The position numbers and the translations under genes were made by a program. Below are positions 1 to 8,119 of a stretch of 10,405 bases of DNA, one piece after another. Position 1 is the stretch's first letter. Each line of letters begins with the position of its first letter. The stretch spans positions 1 through 10,405 of the forward strand of contig PAYY01000009.1 of the NCBI GenBank assembly GCA_002715465.1. The letters run 5' to 3'. The notes under the pieces are model-generated. The model worked only from the letters and a program-made list of their open reading frames with translations, did no database searches and had not been told where the DNA came from. The stretch is from Fidelibacterota bacterium. Its GTDB lineage: Bacteria; Marinisomatota; Marinisomatia; Marinisomatales; S15-B10.

Positions 1-1
1 A

Positions 2-2470
2 GCTTTTCAAGGGATTACCATGGAGTGTGCCCGTTGTCATGACCATAAATATGATCCAATATCACAAGAAGAGTATTATCAAACCTTCGCATTTTTTAAT
101 AATGTTCCGGATAGAGGCTTGATAGAGTTTATGACTAAAGCTGCTAGGCCAAAACTAAAAGTAAAGAGTCAAAGCATTACAGATAAGCTTAAACACATAA
201 GGTCACAAATCAATTATTACAAAGAACATCTTAAAGAATACAGTGAACATCCAGATAGAAAAGAGGATTATAAAGCATGGTTAGATAATAGGCCCATAGG
301 AACAGTCATAAAAAATAATTTAAATATGGGTTTGGCAAAACATATTGTTACAACTAAAGATAATTATAAGCTTAAGAGCCCGATTAATTTTGATAATAGA
401 ACAGAATATTTAGAGGACTTTACAGATGGAAATTTAGGAGATGTTGGTGATTTTTCTCGACATGATCAATTTTCTATTTCATTTACATTGAATCTGATCA
501 ATGATAGTCTTAAGAATACAAAATCAAATTCTTCCTATATAGAAGCAGATCCTATTGCAAGTATATCAAAGTTGTTTGGAGATGAAATTCTAAATAAGGG
601 CTATTCTTTTACTATAAATAATGAACTGCAACTTTCAGGACGATTAAGCCACAAAGATCCTCGAGAATATGAAAAGACTTTTTTCTCAGAAAGAGTTTCA
701 GGAGAAATAGAAGTTCCATCAGATTTTCAAGATTCACTTCTTAATAGAACATGTGAAATAATTTGGGAAGGTAAGACTATTGCAGATACAATTTTAACTA
801 ATGTGTATGAAGTATTTAATCGATTACCTTTTTCTACAGAAGGAGGTCTTTATCCTTGGGGGGGAAAAAAATATTATATTGATGAAATTAATTCCTCACA
901 AACATCTTTTACAAGACAACAAGCGATTTCCCGAGTATTGGATGAAATAATAGAACGACATACTGGGAATTTTTTAAAGGTTGAATCTCAGATGCCATTA
1001 AAGTTAGGTAATCACCACCATATTGTAATTTCTTATAATGGAAATAGTAATTCGTCTGGGCTAAGAATTTTTCTAGATGGATATGAACAACAAAAAAACA
1101 TTATTTATGATAAACTAACAGGCTCAATAATTAATGATCAAAAATTCTTTCTTACATATGACAGGACTTTTTGTGAAATAAATGATTTTCGGATTTATAA
1201 CAGAGTCCTTTCCAATGTTGAGATCATGCTATTGTTTGATCAAGGATCAAATTTGAATGATCTATTTAGGGAAAACAACATTGATATTAACATGGACTAT
1301 AGAAAATTTTTCTTGAAAAACTTTGATCCAAATTATCAGTATCTTCAAAAACAATTAGTTCTGTGGAAAAAGAAACATTTTTCTCATCCGGAAACTATGA
1401 TTATGGAAGAGATGGAAATTCCAAAGGATACATATATACTTGATCGTGGCGTATATGATGCACCTAAGAAAAAAGTTAATCCCGGCACTCCAAGCGCTAT
1501 TGCACCTTTTCCAAAAGATTATCCCCAAAATAGACTAGGGTATGCTTATTGGCTTGTTGATAAAAACAATCCATTAACAGCAAGAGTGACAGTTAATAGA
1601 TATTGGCAACTGTTTTTTGGGAATGGAATTGTTTCTACTTCAGATGATTTTGGGAATCAAGGTTCATTGCCTACTCATCCTAAGTTATTAGATTGGCTAG
1701 CTGTTGACTTGATTGAAAATAATTGGAATCTAAAAAATTATATCAAGAGGATAACAATGTCTTCTACATACAGACAAATCTCTAAAGTAAAGAAAGAAGC
1801 TTACGGACTAGACCCTTCAAATACTTTTCTTTCTCGAGGAACAAATAATAGACTATCAGCTGAAATGATAAGGGATCATGTATTGGCAATAAGTGGACTT
1901 CTAAATGAAGAAATTGGTGGTCCGCCGGTGAAACCTTATCAACCAGAGGGACTATGGAAACAGATAACACCACCAATTGGTCAACATAAATATCGTCAAA
2001 GTCAAGGAAGTGATTTACATAGAAGAAGTATCTATACTTATTGGAAAAGGACTATTCCCCCACCTTCAATGATCACCATGGATGCTGCTGAAAGACATAA
2101 ATGTGTTGTTAAAAGGCAAGCTACTAATACACCTCTTCAAGCTTTAGTATTAATGAATGACCCTCAATATATAGAGGCATCCAAATTTCTAGCGATTGAA
2201 ATGTTAGATAAGGGAGGAACAAAGCTTGAAGATCAGATTGTTTATGGATTTAGATCTGCCACATCAAGAATTCCTAATGATACAGAATTGAAAAGACTAA
2301 AGATAATTTTTGATAAACAATCAAAGTTTTATTTGGAGAACAGCAAAGAAAGAACAGACTTGGTGGGAATAAAAAATAATTTAGATAAAGAAAAGCTTGC
2401 TGATCTTGCTGCATTAATTATAATTGCGAACTCAATAATCAATTTAGATGAGACTATAAAAAAAGGGTGA
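2..2470 (+). CDS. PSD1 / planctomycete cytochrome c-type protein (DUF1549-LamG-DUF1553), 5'-truncated
   Basis: The frame is open to the left edge and the residues before the first Met (position 20) read AFQGIT, which continues the family motif, so the ATG at 20 is internal and the true start lies outside. Numbering from that Met, residues 3-7 are CARCH (a CXXCH haem c-type motif) followed by DHKYDP, the end of DUF1549/PSCyt2. Residues about 110-410 are an insert with a LamG/concanavalin-like domain ([10 protein letters not shown] near 332, IFLDG near 350, FRIYNRVLS near 390). Residues about 500-812 are DUF1553/PSD1: [69 protein letters not shown], and the usual ending NLDETI. Family members are usually exported, about 1000 residues long and often start with a cytochrome c domain; function is unproven, with polysaccharide or electron-transfer roles suggested. 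The signal peptide is not visible because of truncation. It is followed by the FG-GAP gene 62 bp downstream. Confidence 0.93.
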   Translation, partial: AFQGITMECARCHDHKYDPISQEEYYQTFAFFNNVPDRGLIEFMTKAARPKLKVKSQSITDKLKHIRSQINYYKEHLKEYSEHPDRKEDYKAWLDNRPIGTVIKNNLNMGLAKHIVTTKDNYKLKSPINFDNRTEYLEDFTDGNLGDVGDFSRHDQFSISFTLNLINDSLKNTKSNSSYIEADPIASISKLFGDEILNKGYSFTINNELQLSGRLSHKDPREYEKTFFSERVSGEIEVPSDFQDSLLNRTCEIIWEGKTIADTILTNVYEVFNRLPFSTEGGLYPWGGKKYYIDEINSSQTSFTRQQAISRVLDEIIERHTGNFLKVESQMPLKLGNHHHIVISYNGNSNSSGLRIFLDGYEQQKNIIYDKLTGSIINDQKFFLTYDRTFCEINDFRIYNRVLSNVEIMLLFDQGSNLNDLFRENNIDINMDYRKFFLKNFDPNYQYLQKQLVLWKKKHFSHPETMIMEEMEIPKDTYILDRGVYDAPKKKVNPGTPSAIAPFPKDYPQNRLGYAYWLVDKNNPLTARVTVNRYWQLFFGNGIVSTSDDFGNQGSLPTHPKLLDWLAVDLIENNWNLKNYIKRITMSSTYRQISKVKKEAYGLDPSNTFLSRGTNNRLSAEMIRDHVLAISGLLNEEIGGPPVKPYQPEGLWKQITPPIGQHKYRQSQGSDLHRRSIYTYWKRTIPPPSMITMDAAERHKCVVKRQATNTPLQALVLMNDPQYIEASKFLAIEMLDKGGTKLEDQIVYGFRSATSRIPNDTELKRLKIIFDKQSKFYLENSKERTDLVGIKNNLDKEKLADLAALIIIANSIINLDETIKKG
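858..871 (+). repeat. Back-to-back G7-A7 homopolymer tract inside the LamG-region coding sequence
   Basis: Seven G (858-864) are followed directly by seven A (865-871), read in frame as TGG GGG GGA AAA AAA (WGGKK). Both a G GGG GGA and an A AAA AAA heptamer fall in the reading phase used for -1 slippage. A -1 shift here would meet a TGA at 880-882. The frame as given is intact, so this is a possible slippage or variation point and not a break. Confidence 0.8.
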
Positions 2471-2532
2471 CCAAAATAAATTTTAATATTTTTTATTAAT
2501 GTTGAATCTTTTCAAAATGGTTTGATTAAAAG

Positions 2533-4206
2533 ATGGTAGCACTGTATAAAGATTTTAAAATTCTTTTTATTATCATTTTATTTTTACTATGGGAACCTAT
2601 CTATTCACAAACCCTTTCTTTTAGAGATGAAGCTATTCCAAGAGGGTTAACTTTCATTCATGATAATGGTGGAACCGATCAAAAATATTATGTTGAGACT
2701 ATGGGCTCGGGTTGTTGTCTTATTGATTATGACGGAGATAAAGATTTAGATATTTTTTTTCTTCAAGGCGCTCCTTTACCAGGCTGGGAAAAAGATGTGA
2801 TACTTCGCAACCAATTATTCCGTAATGATGGGGGGCAATTTGTTAATGTGACAGGTGAGTCGGGGCTTGGTGACACTTCTTATGGTATTGGATGTTCAGT
2901 AGCTGACTATGATAACGATGGGGATGCGGACCTTTATATAACCAATTTTGGTGAAGATATACTTTATCGTAATGAAGGTAATGGTACGTTCGCTGATGTA
3001 TCTTATGTTGCTGGAATTTCAAACTCATCTTGGGGGTCTACGGCTGTTTTTTTTGATGCTGACCTTGATGGTTGGCTGGATATTTTTGTTGTTAATTATA
3101 TAGACTACTCAATAAAAGATAACCCATGGTGTGGAGAAAAGCATATTAACAGAAGAACTTACTGTTCTCCAGATATGTTCTCAGGTACTAAGGACCAGAT
3201 TTATCATAATAATGGAGATGGAACTTTCAGTGACATGTCAAAGATAACTAATATTTCAAAGCTGACAGGTAAAGGTCTCGGAATAGCGATTTCTGATATT
3301 GATAATGATAGCGACATGGATATATATGTATCTAACAATAACCTTATGAATTTTCTATATATTAATGATAGTACGGGTATTTTTAGGGAGAATGCATTAT
3401 TTGCTGGAGTTGGCTATAATGAGAATGGTCAAGCGGAGTCAGGTACAGGTGTGGATTTTGGTGACTATGATAGAGATAGTTTTCTTGATCTGTTTGTCAC
3501 AAATATTAGTGGAGAGTCTAATAGGTTGTATAAGAATGATGGCAATGGGATTTTTTCTGATGTTACTTCAACAGTTGGTTTAGGAAAAGACAGTTTTAAA
3601 TTATCGGGCTTTAGCACAAAACTTGTTGATTTGGACCTTGATGGTTGGCTGGACATTTTTATTGTGAATGGACATGTTCAAGATAATATTAATCTTATAA
3701 ATAAATCTTATACTCATGCACAGAAAAAACAAGTTTTTATTAACAATGGACAAGGGTCTTTCATAGATAAAACTGATGAAATTGGAGGTGATGTCCTTAC
3801 TCCTTCAGTAGGACGAAGTGCAGCCTTTGGTGATATTGATAACGATGGTGATGTGGATGTGATCATTTCCAATAGCAATGGTCAGGCCAATCTATTAATT
3901 AATGAAGGGAAACCTGCAAATAATTGGATAGGGATTCAGTTAAATGGTCGAATATATAATATTGATTCAATTGGCGCAAAAGTACAAGTAAAAACTCAAA
4001 GCGGTATTCAATGGGCTATGATAAACCCCTCAGGAAGCTATTTATCTTCAAATGATAAACGTCTTCAGTTTGGTATAGGTAAAGATGTTAAAATTGATGA
4101 AATAATAATTGATTGGCCTGGAGGAGGTATAGATAGAATTGAAGATATAAAACCTAACCATTACTACCTAATTCAACCAGGGGGTGCAATATCTACTATT
4201 TGGTAA
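2533..4206 (+). CDS. Exported FG-GAP/VCBS repeat protein with C-terminal ASPIC/UnbV domain (CRTAC1 family)
   Basis: This is a secreted or surface beta-propeller protein of 557 residues. Residues 1-26 look like a Sec signal peptide (Lys-containing n-region, hydrophobic FKILFIIILFLLW, possible cleavage after YSQ). Seven Ca-binding FG-GAP motifs of the DxDxDxxxD type start at about residues 65, 125, 175, 255, 311, 366 and 434 (for example DYDNDGDADL and DIDNDGDVDV), enough for a seven-bladed propeller. Residues about 464-548 match ASPIC/UnbV (PF07593): NWIGIQLNG, SIGAKVQV, GSYLSSNDKRLQFGIG, IIIDWPGG, IEDIKPNHYY. The start is the only ATG among six visible gene starts and gives a complete signal peptide; no strong ribosome site precedes it. 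Homologues often sit beside PSD1-type or TonB-dependent uptake genes in marine bacteria; ligand and role are unknown. It overlaps the next gene by 7 bp, suggesting coupled translation. Repeats 3 and 6 are unusually similar at DNA level. Confidence 0.94.
   Translation: MVALYKDFKILFIIILFLLWEPIYSQTLSFRDEAIPRGLTFIHDNGGTDQKYYVETMGSGCCLIDYDGDKDLDIFFLQGAPLPGWEKDVILRNQLFRNDGGQFVNVTGESGLGDTSYGIGCSVADYDNDGDADLYITNFGEDILYRNEGNGTFADVSYVAGISNSSWGSTAVFFDADLDGWLDIFVVNYIDYSIKDNPWCGEKHINRRTYCSPDMFSGTKDQIYHNNGDGTFSDMSKITNISKLTGKGLGIAISDIDNDSDMDIYVSNNNLMNFLYINDSTGIFRENALFAGVGYNENGQAESGTGVDFGDYDRDSFLDLFVTNISGESNRLYKNDGNGIFSDVTSTVGLGKDSFKLSGFSTKLVDLDLDGWLDIFIVNGHVQDNINLINKSYTHAQKKQVFINNGQGSFIDKTDEIGGDVLTPSVGRSAAFGDIDNDGDVDVIISNSNGQANLLINEGKPANNWIGIQLNGRIYNIDSIGAKVQVKTQSGIQWAMINPSGSYLSSNDKRLQFGIGKDVKIDEIIIDWPGGGIDRIEDIKPNHYYLIQPGGAISTIW
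3061..3096 (+). repeat. Intragenic direct repeat, copy 1 (FG-GAP repeat 3)
   Basis: This 36-nt stretch matches 3634-3669 at 33 of 36 positions, including the first 20 without mismatch (3061-3080 equals 3634-3653). It encodes DLDGWLDIFVVN around residues 177-188. The other FG-GAP repeats in the gene do not share this nucleotide identity. Confidence 0.85.
3634..3669 (+). repeat. Intragenic direct repeat, copy 2 (FG-GAP repeat 6)
   Basis: Second copy of the 36-nt element at 3061-3096, in the same reading frame, encoding DLDGWLDIFIVN around residues 368-379. The three mismatches give one conservative change (Val to Ile). Confidence 0.85.
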
Positions 4207-5981
4207 AACGCAAACTATTTTCAAAAAAAGTTAAATTTCTCTCTCTCTCTATTTTGATCAACTTTTTTAATACTTCATGTATTACGAACAATAATCAAAA
4301 TGTTTTTCAAGCTATATTAGATGATTCTTGGTCTTTCAGACTGAAAGAAAATCCCTTATTTGCTACTAATGTAGGAGTTCATTCCTTCAATGACCAATTA
4401 CCCAGCAATAAACTTGAGGATATATATAAGCGTGAGCGGTTTTGGAAAACAATTCTTAACAAATTAGAGTTAATAGATGAAAATACATTAGATGAACAAG
4501 GAAAAATGAATTACAGAATTTTTCAAAGAATTGTAAAAGATAGAATATTTAGTTTCAAATATAAAAGTTACTTAATGCCATTTAATGCGGATTCAGGCTT
4601 TCATATTGGCCTTGCTCTTTTACCTAATCGTGTTCCCTTGGCTACTTTGGAAGACTATGAAAATTATATTGCTCGTTTAAACAGTATTCCCTCCTACATG
4701 GATGATCACATCGCATTACTTAGAGAAGGAATTAAACTTGGAATGACTGTTCCTCAAATTGTTTTGAATGGATACGAGTTTACGATTAAAACTCATGTTG
4801 TTAAGGACCCAGAGAAAAGTGTGTTTTATAAACCATTTTTAGACATTCCTAACTCAGTTTCAAAAGATGAACATCAACGATTGAGAGATTTAGGTAGAGG
4901 GGCTGTAATTAACAGTGTTGTTGAGGGTTATAAACATTTTCTTATTTTCTTTGAAAAAGAATATTATCCTAAAGCACGTCAAAATATAGGCGCAGCTGAT
5001 TTACCTGATGGTGTTGCGTACTATCAATATTGCATCAACCATTTTACAACTCTTGATTTGACACCATATGAAGTACATAATCTTGGACTACAAGAAGTTG
5101 ATAGGATAAAAAGTGAGATGATGGCGATTATAGAACAAGTGGGATTCAATGGCTCTTTCCAGGATTTTTTGAAATATTTGAGAACAGCCCCGCGTTTTTA
5201 TGCAAATACTCCAGAGGAGTTATTAAAAGAAGCTTCCTTTATAGCAAAAAGAATGGATGCCCAATTACCAAAATTATTCAAATCACTGCCAAGCTTGCCC
5301 TATGGTGTCCAAGCTGTTCCAGTTCATATTGCGCCGAAATATACTAGTGGTAGATATGTTGGTGCTCCCAAGGGTTCTACTGAGCCAGGGTACTATTGGG
5401 TTAACACCTATGCTCTTGATAAAAGGCCTTTGTATAATCTGGAAGCTCTCACTCTTCATGAGGCTGTTCCTGGCCATCATCTGCAGAATGCTATTGCTCA
5501 AGAACTTGAAAATCTCCCCAATTTTAGACAGTATTTGTATTTATCAGCATTTGGAGAAGGGTGGGGACTCTATTCTGAATGGCTTGGTTTAGAAGTTGGG
5601 TTTTATACTGACCCTTACAGTAATTTTGGGCGATTAACCTATGAAATGTGGCGTGCTTGTCGGCTTGTTGTAGACACAGGAATTCATGCGTTTGGATGGA
5701 CAAGAGCTGAGGTTATTGAATATTTGACCTCTAGGACAGCATTGCCTATGCATGAAATAACTACTGAAACTGATAGATATATATCTTGGCCTGGGCAGGC
5801 ACTATCCTATAAAATAGGGGAATTAAAAATAAAAGAACTCCGAAGTTATGCTGAATCAATTCTCCAAGAAAATTTTGATGTGAGAAGGTTTCATGATGCA
5901 ATACTTTCAAATGGTTCTATTCCATTAGACATTTTAGAAAGTCAACTGAAAATTTGGGTGGAAAAAGAAAAAAAGAAATAA
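4200..5981 (+). CDS. DUF885 family zinc-peptidase-like lipoprotein, TTG start
   Basis: 593 residues matching DUF885 (PF05960), bacterial proteins with a metallopeptidase-like signature. Residues 420-427 read HEAVPGHH (the family's HE-containing putative metal motif) and residues 452-460 read GEGWGLYSE, the usual downstream motif with acidic residues. PGYYWVNTY near 396 and TETDRYISWPGQALSYKIG near 521-540 are also family-typical. The N-terminus has basic residues 3-12, a short hydrophobic segment and Cys26 (FNTSC), a relaxed lipobox, so an envelope lipoprotein is likely. The TTG at 4200 is chosen because the first ATG is about 100 residues in, inside the domain, and because it completes the signal peptide. 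It overlaps the previous stop by 7 bp; GGGGGTG lies 13 nt upstream as a poor ribosome site. A (TC)6 tract lies in the signal-peptide codons and a slippery heptamer near the stop. Substrate unknown; peptide hydrolysis is the family-based guess. Confidence 0.9.
   Translation: MVKRKLFSKKVKFLSLSILINFFNTSCITNNNQNVFQAILDDSWSFRLKENPLFATNVGVHSFNDQLPSNKLEDIYKRERFWKTILNKLELIDENTLDEQGKMNYRIFQRIVKDRIFSFKYKSYLMPFNADSGFHIGLALLPNRVPLATLEDYENYIARLNSIPSYMDDHIALLREGIKLGMTVPQIVLNGYEFTIKTHVVKDPEKSVFYKPFLDIPNSVSKDEHQRLRDLGRGAVINSVVEGYKHFLIFFEKEYYPKARQNIGAADLPDGVAYYQYCINHFTTLDLTPYEVHNLGLQEVDRIKSEMMAIIEQVGFNGSFQDFLKYLRTAPRFYANTPEELLKEASFIAKRMDAQLPKLFKSLPSLPYGVQAVPVHIAPKYTSGRYVGAPKGSTEPGYYWVNTYALDKRPLYNLEALTLHEAVPGHHLQNAIAQELENLPNFRQYLYLSAFGEGWGLYSEWLGLEVGFYTDPYSNFGRLTYEMWRACRLVVDTGIHAFGWTRAEVIEYLTSRTALPMHEITTETDRYISWPGQALSYKIGELKIKELRSYAESILQENFDVRRFHDAILSNGSIPLDILESQLKIWVEKEKKK
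4238..4250 (+). repeat. (TC)6T dinucleotide tract in the lipoprotein signal-peptide codons
   Basis: Thirteen nucleotides of alternating T and C begin 38 nt after the TTG start and encode part of the hydrophobic FLSLS segment. Changing the tract by one unit moves translation into frames that stop at 4255-4257 (TGA) or 4268-4270 (TAA), so only the present length class mod 3 makes the full protein. Similar CT tracts in signal sequences drive on/off switching in Helicobacter oipA (recalled knowledge); six units is short, so switching here is only a hypothesis. Confidence 0.8.
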
Positions 5982-6610
5982 CTCCAAGCTTTATCGAAGT
6001 GATAGAGTCTCGTCTTAAAGGGATACTTCCCGGAGCTTCTTCACAAATGAAAATGAGACCACATATACGAGAAATTCAATCATTTATGAGCTTTGAAAAA
6101 GATGCAATGCCTGCAGCAGTCCTGTTCCTTCTTTTTCAAAAAAGTAGTCAATGGTGGTTTTTTCTAACTCAACGATCAAAAAATGTAGAGTATCATAGGG
6201 GACAAATTTCATTACCAGGAGGATGCCAAGAGAAAAACGAATCATTGAATGACACTGCTCTCAGAGAAACTGAAGAAGAGATTGGGGTTCCTGTTTCGGC
6301 AATAAAAACTCTCGGATCCGTAACGCCACTCTTTATCCCCGCAAGTGGTTTTATAGTAACGCCATTTATCGGATATTGCAAGAATCATGTAATCCCTAAT
6401 ATTGATAAAAATGAAGTTGAATCATTGCATTTCGTAAAAGTAGAACATCTTCTAGATGATTTGATTATAGAAAACGAGAGAAAAGTTATTAATGCTGTAG
6501 AAGTTGAGATCCCTTTTTTTAATTTTAATGGGTTAAAAGTCTGGGGCGCTACGGCCTCGATTCTTAATGAATGCAAAGAAATTATATCAGATTGTTATAA
6601 GAAGGAGTAA
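5954..6610 (+). CDS. Nudix hydrolase, CoA pyrophosphatase type (NudL/UPF0035-like)
   Basis: 218 residues. Residues 71-89 read LTQRSKNVEYHRGQISLPG, the UPF0035 signature of CoA diphosphatases, joined to a complete Nudix box G90-x5-E96-x7-R104-E105-T-E-E108-E109-x-G111. Expected reaction: Mg/Mn-dependent cleavage of CoA or acyl-CoA to 3',5'-ADP and (acyl-)4'-phosphopantetheine in the cytoplasm. The N-terminal FIEVIESRLKGILPG matches the usual short lead of this subfamily, so the protein is full length. The start is uncertain: TTG at 5954 is the only TTG, GTG or ATG before the conserved lead; GTG at 5999 would cut into it. It overlaps the DUF885 gene by 28 bp in the -1 frame and could also be reached by frameshifting at 5969-5975. 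The stop at 6608-6610 directly abuts the ribosome site of the next gene. Confidence 0.9.
   Translation: MGGKRKKEITPSFIEVIESRLKGILPGASSQMKMRPHIREIQSFMSFEKDAMPAAVLFLLFQKSSQWWFFLTQRSKNVEYHRGQISLPGGCQEKNESLNDTALRETEEEIGVPVSAIKTLGSVTPLFIPASGFIVTPFIGYCKNHVIPNIDKNEVESLHFVKVEHLLDDLIIENERKVINAVEVEIPFFNFNGLKVWGATASILNECKEIISDCYKKE
5969..5975 (+). other. A AAA AAG slippery heptamer in phase at the DUF885/Nudix overlap
   Basis: In the DUF885 frame the codons are GAA AAA AAG AAA TAA (5967-5981), so the heptamer A AAA AAG is in the phase used by the dnaX-type -1 frameshift site. It sits inside a run of seven A (5968-5974). After a -1 slip the next codons are GAA ATA ACT, which are exactly the Nudix frame (KKEITPSFIEV). 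A weak GGGTGG at 5956-5961 could act as an upstream stimulator. I found no convincing stimulatory hairpin just downstream. Confidence 0.5.
6602..6607 (+). promoter_or_regulatory. Strong Shine-Dalgarno (AAGGAG) fixing the GTG start of the transporter
   Basis: AAGGAG lies over the last Nudix codons, touching its TAA stop, with a 6-nt spacer to GTG at 6614. It is the only strong ribosome site seen in the window and makes the non-ATG start firm; the next ATG lies inside the first membrane helix. Confidence 0.85.
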
Positions 6611-6613
6611 TTA

Positions 6614-8119
6614 GTGATAAGCCAAGTATCTGAACAAAGATTTTCTTCTAGGATGGGTTTTCTTTTAAGTGCTTTGGGAATTGCTGTCGGTACTGGAAAT
6701 ATATGGCGGTTCCCAAGAATTGCTGCAAGTAATGGCGGTGATGAAGGTGCGGGAGCTTTTCTTATAGCGTGGGTAGTTTTTTTGTTTCTTTGGAGTATAC
6801 CTCTTGTTATAGCTGAGTATATAATGGGGCGAAAAACTAGAAAAGGGACTATTGGAGCTTTTGTTTTTTTGATGGGGAACAAGTTTGGTTGGATGGGTGG
6901 TTTTGTAGGCTTTGTTTCTACCGCAATTGCATGTTATTATTCTGTTGTTGTTGGATGGTGCCTCTATTATTTCATTCAGATGTTATTTTTTCCTCTTCCC
7001 GTATCTGTTGAGGCTTCCTCGATGATTTGGAGTAATTATCAATCAAGCTTTTATCCATTACTATTTCATGGTATTGCAATAAGTGCTGGGGCACTTGCTA
7101 TTTGGAAAGGTGTCTCTTCTATCGAAAAAGTCAATCGATTTTTAATTCCAACTCTTTTAATAATTGTTTTACTATGCGTAATTAGAGCTCTGACTCTACC
7201 AGGGGCATGGGATGGAGTTTCTTATTTATTCACCCCTCAGTGGGCCCAACTTAAGAATCCAAAACTATGGCTTGAGGCATTAACCCAAAATGCTTGGGAT
7301 ACAGGGGCGGGCTGGGGTCTTTTTCTCACCTATGCCATTTACATTAGACGACGCTACGGTATAGTGAAAAACGCTTTTGCCACAGCTATAGGGAATAATT
7401 TAGTTTCTTTACTTGCTGCACTGATGATTTTTGGAACAGTATTTGCAATCCTTGGTATGGAAGGAAAAATAAATTCAGAAATACTTAGTATTATGAAACA
7501 AAGTGGGCCAGCTGCAACTGGCCTGACTTTCATATGGATGCCTCAACTTTTCGCAAAAATGACTTTTGGCAAACCGTTGTCAATCCTATTCTTTCTGGGC
7601 CTTTCTTTTGCTGGGCTATCTTCCCTTATTTCTATGATAGAATTGTCATGTCGCAACCTTGTTGATCTTGGCCTAAAACGAAAAAAGGCTATTATTTTAT
7701 TAATACCTATATGTTATTTATTTGGAATGCTATCAGCGCGGAATCTTGAATTTTTTGGAAATCAAGACTTTGTTTGGGGTATTGCCCTTATGATATCTGG
7801 AGTTTTTATAGCCATAGCTGTGCTGTATAAAGGAATCTCTGATTTAAGGATAAAAGAAATTTTGGATAATAAAGATGATTGGGATTTAGGCCAATGGTGG
7901 GATAAAACTGTTGCTTTTATCGTCCCAACGCTAGGAGCAACTTTATTTTTATGGTGGCTATCACTTTCTGCTACTGTATACGCCCCACAGGATTGGTACA
8001 ACCCCTTTTCACCCTATAGTGTTATGACCTGCATTGTACAATGGGGAATTGTTTTAGCCACGCTGTTTTTACTTAATAAGTGGATAGTTTCATCTATACT
8101 TAGTCAAGAGAAGAATTAG
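6614..8119 (+). CDS. Neurotransmitter:sodium symporter (SNF/NSS, SLC6-like) family transporter
   Basis: 501 residues with about 12 predicted membrane helices, as in LeuT; an inner-membrane Na+-coupled importer, probably for an amino acid or related amine (substrate unknown). Helix 1 has GIAVGTGNIWRFP (22-34), matching the LeuT unwound TM1; N29 and R32 align with LeuT N27 and R30. Helix 6 has QNAWDTGAGWGLFLTYAIY (225-243). Helix 8 has FAGLSS (332-337), so A333, S336 and S337 align with the Na2 ligands A351, T354 and S355. By gapless alignment over TM6-TM7, D229, N261 and S265 align with LeuT T254, N286 and E290. NGGDEGAGAF (40-49) appears to carry four extra residues compared with the usual NGGGAF before helix 2. 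GTG start with a strong ribosome site; 3 bp after the Nudix stop, so likely the last gene of the operon. It converges on the dehydrogenase gene, 36 bp away. Confidence 0.93.
   Translation: MISQVSEQRFSSRMGFLLSALGIAVGTGNIWRFPRIAASNGGDEGAGAFLIAWVVFLFLWSIPLVIAEYIMGRKTRKGTIGAFVFLMGNKFGWMGGFVGFVSTAIACYYSVVVGWCLYYFIQMLFFPLPVSVEASSMIWSNYQSSFYPLLFHGIAISAGALAIWKGVSSIEKVNRFLIPTLLIIVLLCVIRALTLPGAWDGVSYLFTPQWAQLKNPKLWLEALTQNAWDTGAGWGLFLTYAIYIRRRYGIVKNAFATAIGNNLVSLLAALMIFGTVFAILGMEGKINSEILSIMKQSGPAATGLTFIWMPQLFAKMTFGKPLSILFFLGLSFAGLSSLISMIELSCRNLVDLGLKRKKAIILLIPICYLFGMLSARNLEFFGNQDFVWGIALMISGVFIAIAVLYKGISDLRIKEILDNKDDWDLGQWWDKTVAFIVPTLGATLFLWWLSLSATVYAPQDWYNPFSPYSVMTCIVQWGIVLATLFLLNKWIVSSILSQEKN

Noticed and set aside
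20..22. ATG at 20 as the start of the PSD1 gene
   Set aside because: The frame continues upstream with FQGIT, which is part of the conserved motif leading into CARCHDHK; the gene is cut by the window edge.
2471..2532. Promoter for the FG-GAP gene in the 62-bp gap
   Set aside because: The gap is almost pure A/T, so TTG- and TATTAA-like hexamers occur without usable spacing; an internal promoter cannot be supported or excluded.
5257..5592. 111-codon open frame on the plus strand
   Set aside because: It overlaps the conserved metal-motif part of DUF885 in another frame and has no family features.
5976..6040. Stimulatory hairpin downstream of the slippery heptamer
   Set aside because: AAGCT/AGCTT and CTCC/GGAG pairings are short and mutually exclusive, and the GGGA/TCCC stem is distant; none is convincing.
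6595..6882. 95-codon open frame on the minus strand
   Set aside because: It lies wholly opposite the 5' end of the transporter gene and has no recognisable domain; a shadow of real coding sequence.
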